Source: Flaccisagitta enflata
Lineage: Eukaryota; Chaetognatha; Sagittoidea; Aphragmophora
Assembly (NCBI GenBank): GCA_965153355.1
Contig: OZ231126.1
Span: 67,952,001-68,016,000 of the forward strand
Reading direction: 5' to 3'
Length of the DNA: 64,000 bases
In this document: in pieces, positions 23,201 to 32,200 of the stretch
How the letters are laid out: each line of letters begins with the position of its first letter
Position numbering within the stretch: the stretch's first letter is position 1
Program-made: the position numbers and the translations under genes
The notes under the pieces: generated by a model
What the model was told of the DNA's origin: nothing
Databases searched by the model: none
What the model saw: the letters and a program-made list of their open reading frames with translations, nothing else

Positions 23201-26200
23201 ATATCTCATAAACCAGACTTCAGATTTAATTCAAATTTTGCAGGGCTTATCTATTTACTACCCTCTACTTGCGTACCAAATTAGAAAAAAATTCACATAC
23301 CTTTACTACCCTTTGCCTATGTAAATTGCCTAAGTCCTAGCAACATACTACTACATAAATAAACTATTATCTCATAAACCAGACTTCAGATTTAATTCGA
23401 ATTTTGCAGGGGTTGTTTATTTACTACCCTCTACTTGTATACCAAATTTTAAAAAAATTCATAAACCTTTACTACCCTCTACCTATGTAAAACGCTTAAG
23501 TCCCAGCTAAATATTACTACAAAAATAATAGGCAAAGGGTAGTAAAAGTTAATGAATTTTTTTGAAAATTGGTGCACAAGCTCCTATTGACCTATAAACA
23601 ACACCAGCAAAGTTTCATAAAATTCTGAAGTCTGGTTCCAAAAATATGAGAGGGTTTTAAACAGACGAACAAACAAACAGACTACACATCACTGCTACTT
23701 CATAGTCACCGACGAAAACTGTTCGTCGGGGACAAAAAAAAGTTGGAAAAATATTTTTCCAGGTTTGTTGTTTCATATTCAAGAATAAATTATATGGGAG
23801 CTCAACTCCAAAGTACCCAAAAAAAAGGTCAAAAATGGGTGGTACGGCCCATTTTTGACAATTTTGATCAAAAATGTTAAAATTCCCAAAAATGGGCCCT
23901 ACTACCCTTTTTTGACCCTTTTTGGGCAGCGGCCCCGAAGGGGTCGATGACCTATGCTTTCACACATATGGGGGATTTTCTCCTTCTTCTCCTCCTCCTC
24001 CTCCTCCTTCTACGTACCCCCCTCCCCCCAGCCACGAGGCCCATACCTCAGCCTCAAGGCCCATATCCCAGCCTCGAGGCCCAAATCCTAGTCTTGAGGC
24101 TCAAATCCCAACCTCCAGGCCTAAATCCCCACCCCAAGGCCAAAATTCCAGCCTCAAGGGATTTGGGCCTCAAGACTGGGATTTGGGCCTCGAGGCTGGG
24201 ATATGGGCCTCGTGGCTGGGGGAGGGGGGTGCGGAGGAGAAGAAGGAGGAGGAGGAGAAGAAGAAGGAGAAAATCCCCCATGTGTGAAAGCATAGGTCAT
24301 CGACCCCTTCGGGCCGCTGCCCTGCTCCCCCCTCAACTTCAACCACAACCTACTTAAGCAGGGCACGGGTACCGCTGACCATCTAACGCTTTTGTGACTA
24401 TTTTGGGTACTATGGAGTTGAGCTCCCATATTTTATATTCTTGAATATGTAACAACAAACATGGTAAAATATTTTTCCAACTTTTTTTTCCAAAATTTCT
24501 AGGGGCTTGGTACCCCGGGGGTACCTGTTGTATATTGGTAAGTTGCATGTAGTTTTGATGTCGAATGTAACATAAAATCATAATGTAGCTTAACTACTTA
24601 TGATTTTATGTTATTGTGGATGGTAATTATTCTGTCATTTTGTTAGTTTTAGGTATCGTTTTGATTTAGTTATAACTTAGTTTGTGATTTTAATGACCAT
24701 TGTTCTTATCTAGCTTTCTATCTAGCTTCTTATCTAATTTCAAAGCTTTTCCTATCTAGCTTATTTAACCTCAATCTAGCTTATCTAGTTAGCCGATGGC
24801 GTTGATCTAGTTCAATCTAGTATAAATAGGATACGAGGTCCATGATAGAGTAACTAATGCTTTCTTTTTCAGGTTATTTCCATGGTGCTGTGCATTTTTC
24901 ATAGGCACACCCTCAAATTGTGAAAGTGATCTGATCTTGACCAAAAATATGGGGATTTTAGGCTTAGTTCATGGGGTTTTGGGGTGAATAGTGGACAGGG
25001 TACCTCTTTTCAGGGTGCTTCTGGCTTTTCTATTCTTAATAATCGATAAATAGTGCTGGAAATGCCTCAAAATCTATTGCCACCGTCGCATTTCATGCCA
25101 ACGGCACATTGCGGGCGCGGCATTGCCAACCTTGCATTTGCGGCGATCGCAATTGCCATCGCCGCAGCTCACGTGACTAAATCTTGCCGCGGCTCTGCCG
25201 CTGCTGCTGCGGCTTCGAAAATGCGGCACTGGTAATTATAGGGGAACTTAAAGAAAGTAATGCTTTGCGGGAGTGGCTCAATTGCGCACTTGGCAAATGA
25301 GTGCGAGCTTGGCAAATCAGCAGCAGCCAAAGGGTATAAAAAGAGTGGATTTCCTTCAGTAACACACAACATTTTTTGGCTCTCTTGGGCGTCGTAATGC
25401 CCAATTTTCTACCGAACTATACAAATTCATGCGCGTCGTAATGCCCAATTTTCTACCAAACTTTACAAATTCATGGGCGTCGTAACGCCAAAACTCTTAC
25501 TCAACTTTGTAAAGACTAACAGACTTTAACCACAAATAGCCCTAACGCCATCGCGATCGCGCGGTTAAATTAACGCGGAAATACGGAAATTCACTTGAGC
25601 TTAACTCTGTCCGGACTTGGACTGGAGTTGAGTTTACTGACGCGACTTGGACTTAGTCTGTAGAAGGTTCATATCCATCTGTCCAATTACTTAATACATA
25701 CTGACTGGACTTTGTCTTATGTGTCTCAAAAGGTGTAAGTGTCAGTCTCAGTAGAGACACTGTAAAAGGCCTTTGTCTCTGCAGAGACAAAGGTTAAGGT
25801 AACTGTCTCAGTAGAGGCGGAGGTAGGCTTCAGTAGAGGCCAGGGTAATTCTTAGGACCCAATATCATAACTAGAGAGGGAGGGGATTTTTTATATGGGC
25901 TTGATCAGATCTTTTAACCATCTTTGTAATATATTTTCTCATTGATTGATTATTCCTGTCATCTAATAAACTTGTTCTTTGGTTTCATATGAAAACCTTG
26001 TCTTGGTTTCATTAAAACGGACATCAGTTTAGGACCTGAATGATAATTTGAACTCAGCTAGACCTCATTTAGCTCTTTAATTAGCACACTAATTCGGAAT
26101 CACTAATACTAGTAAGATTGTCAGTGTGTGACCAGGGTGACTAAACCTATCAAAAACCTACAAAAGACCCGTGTTCTCATAATAGCTAACCAGGGGCGCT

Positions 26201-29200
26201 CAAAAGGGTATATTAGAACTTAGGTGATTGATGCTAATTATTTTATGCTACCCTGATAGGTCCACACAGACATATTTTACAACTGGCGCCCAATGTGGAG
26301 CTCTTTAGAGGTTTAGAGGGTGAAAGGGGGAATAATCGGAAGGGAAAATTTGAAAAAAAAAATTTTTTCTCTCTTTTTCTTATTTGTATTGATTGCCCGC
26401 ATTTATTGGCGGTTCCGAATTGGTGGAAAAACTTCGTCCTGGTTGCTGGGGTTGTAATATTATGGTGGGAAACCTGAATAATCGAAATCATTCAGGTAAC
26501 AGGAATGATCAAGACGAGATTGTAAGTGAGGAAAAATTATTTTTTCTTTCTTTTTGTTATTGGCGAATTTGGATAGATGCAACTGGTGGTGATATTTTGG
26601 TTGATAATCAGCGGTTACTAAGACGTAAATAGAAGAAAGGTGACAAGTAGTTGGAGCTCAGTACAGGTTTGGCAACTCTGGTGGGGGGGCAGTAGAGAAA
26701 ACTAACTGATTTTCTTTTCTTTTCACTACTCTTTTTCCCCTTTGTAACGGTAGGGGATGTAGGATTCTTTTTATTATTAGACTGACACAGGTCTTAAATT
26801 CATTTGCAAAAAAAAAAAAAATAATAATAATAATTGGGTGGTAACTTGGTTATACTGGTCGATATTGTAGAACTAGAAGCTGTGGAGAAACCCCGGTTGA
26901 AAAAGATCTTATTAGTCCGCTTATTTGGATGTCATTTATGGGTCAACTTGTCGCAAAATCCGCGAAAATGGCAAATGAAGGTGAAAACTTAAATCGAATT
27001 TATGAAAATATTGAGTCTTTGGGGGAGGTAGATACAGTGCGAGAGGGTGCAGTGAATGAAAAAGACTTGATATTGTCTGAGGTAAGACAGATGGCAAATG
27101 AGGTCGTAGAGCTTATGGTTGAAAGTGTTAGAGTGCAAAAGGAAATTTTAAGGGCCTTACATAAAAATGTGGAAAGACTGGATCATATCATCTCCATTAA
27201 CCGCAACATTCCAACAGGGCAAGATGAAAACATAATAACTACCCCAGAAATCATAGCAAACCCAAAAAAAAGTCACCGTGTCATGTGTCATAAATGTAAA
27301 AGGATTGGGCACATCAAGAAGGAATGCCCACTCAAATACTGGGGGAATAGATGGTGATGATATGGCAGGTGAAGGTGGACAACTCATGAAAAGATATCAT
27401 GAACCGAAGGATTGAAAGATTGGTCTGTTGCCGCAGCATTCAATTTAACATCTTGTGTAATGGGAATAGTTGAAAATGTATTATGTAAATGTACAGAATA
27501 TGTGATGAAATAATTATTGGACAAACAATGTAGCTGAATAAGAGTGGGAGAGATTGGGTTTGGAGTTAGAAAGAGGATAAATCATTTTTTAGTCGCGTGC
27601 TTCCCGACTACACCTCAATATTTCTGTACGTCCGTGGGTTTGTCACAAAGATCTCTTATAATCTTTCCTCTCTTCTCTTTTACAATTTTGAAGATCACCT
27701 TGACTGGGTACAGGACGTTTTATCTCTTTTGTTCATCTTTTTCCATTTTCCTAAGTACTTCAGCCTTGTTTTTAGTTGCGGACACGCAACTCTATAAGAG
27801 CCTTTGTCCGTCCGTCCGTCCGTCCGTCCATTTCCGCCCCTGCCCACCCGTCCGCAACTGATGGCCGTGTATCCGGCCTTGTTAAAGTTCTTGCGCAAGC
27901 GGCGTTCTCATGAAATTGTTGGATAAACAAATCAATATCTGAAGGAAGATGGCCGAAAAAAAAAATGAAATAGAATTTGTGTTCAATAAAATGATAGGTT
28001 GCACTTTAATGGAATAGCAGTTTTGTATCTTAACCAATGGTATAGAGATATAGACGTAGTATCGTGCATTATTGGTAACCAGAGAGACGAAATACAAGTG
28101 GCGATGTAAATCTCGAATGAGGCGATGTAACTCTTGAATGAGGCTATGTAACTCTCGAATGAAGCGATGTAACTCTCGAATGAGGCAATGTAACTCTCGA
28201 ATGAGGCAATGTAACTCTCGAATGAGGCAATGTAACTCTCGAATGAGGCAATGTAACTCTCGAATGAGGCGATGTAACTCTCGAATGAGGCGATGTAACT
28301 CACGAATGAGGCGATGTAACTCTCGAATGAGGCAATGTAAATCTCGAATGAGGCGATGTAAATCTGGAATGAGGCGATTTGATATAATTGAAAAGAAACG
28401 GACGACCATTGGAATTCTGGAGTGAATAGAATTCCGGAGTGAGTAGATCTCGAATAGGCGAGGGGTTATTACATTGAATTCTATAGATGCTGGATTTCAC
28501 GAGTACAAACAAGTGATTACATGGCCATGAAGTGATTGTTAGACTAGATTAACCTTGGGAGAGACGCAATGGGCCCACTGTATTTCCAGAATCAAATGCA
28601 ACTCGGTAGTAAAAGGATTGATATAAAAAGATTTTTAAACAGCCATATTCCCACTGATATTGGTTTTGTGGTCCGGGGTGAAAATATCACTTTTCACTTT
28701 TTGGTCATCATTGATGTAAATAGTATGTAATGGTACGATATATCACTTTTTGACTGACTTGGGAGTCTATTACTAATTATGTGATTATACATAGCTGTAT
28801 GCTAACATATTTCCTTTAAATTGAGTATGGAATTTTTTGATGTACCCCTAATTTGCTTTATTGGTCGGGACCCTGCGTCGACGCCCCCCCCCCCATTTTT
28901 TTTCTCTATTGTCCCCATTCCGTAGTGATACTTGCCGACCGAAAAGATGTGTTCTACTTCTGGTCATTTATTAAGTCGGTATTGAAGTTGGTTTCATTTC
29001 AGCATTCAAATTCAAATGTTAAGGACGGCATAAGTCTATACTGGTCATAATCTTTATTGTGATAATTTGTGGAGACGTTCACAATTCACATGTTGAAACC
29101 GAAAAATGTTTGTTGCAAAAAATAAATACTGAGTGTGAGTGTTGATAGTGGGACATGATGTTGTAAGTGGGAAATGCGTGATTTGGAAAATAAATTTCGG

Positions 29201-32200
29201 TTAAGAGTAGAACAAAGTTTATGACCACAATTAGTCGATGTCTTTCTGTACTCACTTCATATCTTTGACCCCATTGTAAAATCCCCAGTTTAAGGGGGAG
29301 GTGGTTATAGGTTGATAGGTTAAACTGTGGATTTTTCATTTTTGATTTGCTCATTTGTACTGGAGAATTTTCATTAATTTGCCTGTTCAGACGACATTTA
29401 TTCATCCATTTATTCATTCATTTTTTCAACAAAGATTTGACGGCCTTATCTAAACTCATTCTTGTTCAATTGTTGCACAATATTGATTGCTGACGAACTA
29501 CTTTGGTCAAATGTTTACTCTAAATGAGTGAAGGAGATTAAAGTAAGCTGAATTATCAGCAGGTAGGCTCAAACGAGCTTAGTATGAGCAGGCAAGCTCA
29601 AATCAGTTGAATTATGAGCTGTAGAGCTCAAATGGTCCAAGTATGAGCAGGCAAGCTCAAATCAGATAAACTTTGAGCAGATTGGCTCAAATGGGTTTAG
29701 TACGGGCGGATAAGCTCAAATGATATTTGCGTGTATAAGAATACCAGTAATGGCGGCTGGGAACTAGCGCAGAAGGATCCCTTAATATCTCTTTAAAAAA
29801 CTGGGTGCTCAATTATACACAACTCGGACCTTTTAGAGAGTTACGAATGACAATCACTTCTGCTAACTGATGGTCAGTTATATAAATGACTATCAGCCGA
29901 TGGGCTCTTTCTATCAACTAGCGATCCTGTACATATTTTCCCCCACTATCTCTTGGTTAAAAATTATTTTGTCCTAATGGTAAAATGGGTTTTTGAAAAC
30001 CATACATGCCCATTTAGTTACTGATAGCATAACGGGGTTTGGTGATTGAAGATTTGTTATCTGATATGGTAATGTGCCCATGAAATCTTATTGGGTAGCT
30101 GTGGCAATAATCACAGGTACATCGCTCAATACAATAAAGAAGAGTGGCGCAGCGCGTGAGAGGGAGGAGATGGGTGACGCGAGTAAGGGAAGACGGGTGG
30201 CGCAGGTAGGAAGAGATGAATGTTGAGTGAGAAAGAGATGAACAATAGAGAAGAACAACGATTCCGGGAGGACTGATGATTCCGGAAGGGATTCTGAGAA
30301 AACGACGGCGAGTTCGAGAATACGACAATTCCGGGATAACGACGACGATTCCGGGAGAACGATGCCAAGTCTTACATAGCAAGGCATAAGCGTGCCTGCA
30401 AGGCAGCGCAAGGGGGCGATCAGGAGGTGGTGGCCCAGCCCCGGGCAAGAGTTTATAGGGCAAAGAGGAAAAATTGCCCAAGTTGTGGCGCCGAAATGGC
30501 GGCCACGAACGTTGCCAGACATTTGAAAGAGGTGTGCCATCGCTGACGTGGAGGGGCTTACTCCTAGCGGGAGTGGAATGCCCTGATTAGGATTAGGATT
30601 AGGATTCCGAGAAAACGAGGATTCCGGGAAAACGACGACAATTGGGGAAACGACTTTCTGAACAACCATGATAATAACAGGACAATTTCCAATGAACTAT
30701 CACATCTCAAAAATGACAATCAATGCAAAAAGACAACAATTTCGTGTGAAGACCGACGATTTCAAGTGGAGCAAGACAACAAGCTGAAGAAGATTCAAAT
30801 GACAGGGCACCAGAAAGTGCGCTCATTTTACTTAGAATGCTAACATTGAAATTTTGATTTCTATTACCCCAACATGAGGACATGTTGATGCTTGAGAGGG
30901 AGGGATGTTGTATATTGGTAAGTTGCATGTAGTTTTGATGTCGAATGTAACATAAAATCATAATGTAGCTTAACTACTTATGATTTTATGTTATTGTGGA
31001 TGGTAATTATTCTGTCATTTTGTTAGTTTTAGGTATCGTTTTGATTTAGTTATAACTTAGTTTGTGATTTTAATGACCATTGTTCTTATCTAGCTTTCTA
31101 TCTAGCTTCTTATCTAATTTCAAAGCTTTTCCTATCTAGCTTATTTAACCTCAATCTAGCTTATCTAGTTAGCCGATGGCGTTGATCTAGTTCAATCTAG
31201 TATAAATAGGATACGAGGTCCATGATAGAGTAACTAATGCTTTCTTTTTCAGGTTATTTCCATGGTGCTGTGCATTTTTCATAGGCACACCCTCAAATTG
31301 TGAAAGTGATCTGATCTTGACCAAAAATATGGGGATTTTAGGCTTAGTTCATAGGGTTTTGGGGTGAATAGTGGACAGGGTACCTCTTTTCAGGGTGCTT
31401 CTGGCTTTTCTATTCTTAATAATCGATAAATAGTGCTGGAAATGCCTCAAAATCTATTGCCACCGTCGCATTTCATGCCAACGGCACATTGCAGGCGCGG
31501 CATTGCCAACCTTGCATTTGCGGCGATCGCAATTGCCATCGCCGCAGCTCACGTGACTAAATCTTGCCGCGGCTCTGCCGCTGCTGCTGCGGCTTCGAAA
31601 ATGCGGCACTGGTAATTATAGGGGAACTTAAAGAAAGTAATGCTTTGCGGGAGTGGCTCAATTGCGCACTTGGCAAATGAGTGCGAGCTTGGCAAATCAG
31701 CAGCAGCCAAAGGGTATAAAAAGAGTGGATTTCCTTCAGTAACACACAACATTTTTTGGCTCTCTTGGGCGTCGTAATGCCCAATTTTCTACCGAACTAT
31801 ACAAATTCATGCGCGTCGTAATGCCCAATTTTCTACCAAACTTTACAAATTCATGGGCGTCGTAACGCCAAAACTCTTACTCAACTTTGTAAAGACTAAC
31901 AGACTTTAACCACAAATAGCCCTAACGCCATCGCGATCGCGCGGTTAAATTAACGCGGAAATACGGAAATTCACTTGAGCTTAACTCTGTCCGGACTTGG
32001 ACTGGAGTTGAGTTTACTGACGCAACTTGGACTTAGTCTGTAGAAGGTTCATATCCATCTGTCCAATTACTTAATACATACTGACTGGACTTTGTCTTAT
32101 GTGTCTCAAAAGGTGTAAGTGTCAGTCTCAGTAGAGACACTGTAAAAGGCCTTTGTCTCTGCAGAGACAAAGGTTAAGGTAACTGTCTCAGTAGAGGCGG

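Noticed and set aside
28088-28385. CRISPR-like array of 21-bp repeats
   Set aside because: Units are directly tandem without unique spacers, and the genome is eukaryotic.
30588-30604. Telomere-like GGATTA repeats
   Set aside because: Only about three units, inside a retrotransposon; no TTAGGG array.
25053-31784. Identical short frames at 25053/31433, 25169/31549 and 25177/31557
   Set aside because: Duplicates produced by the two LTRs; no gag/pol motif in them.
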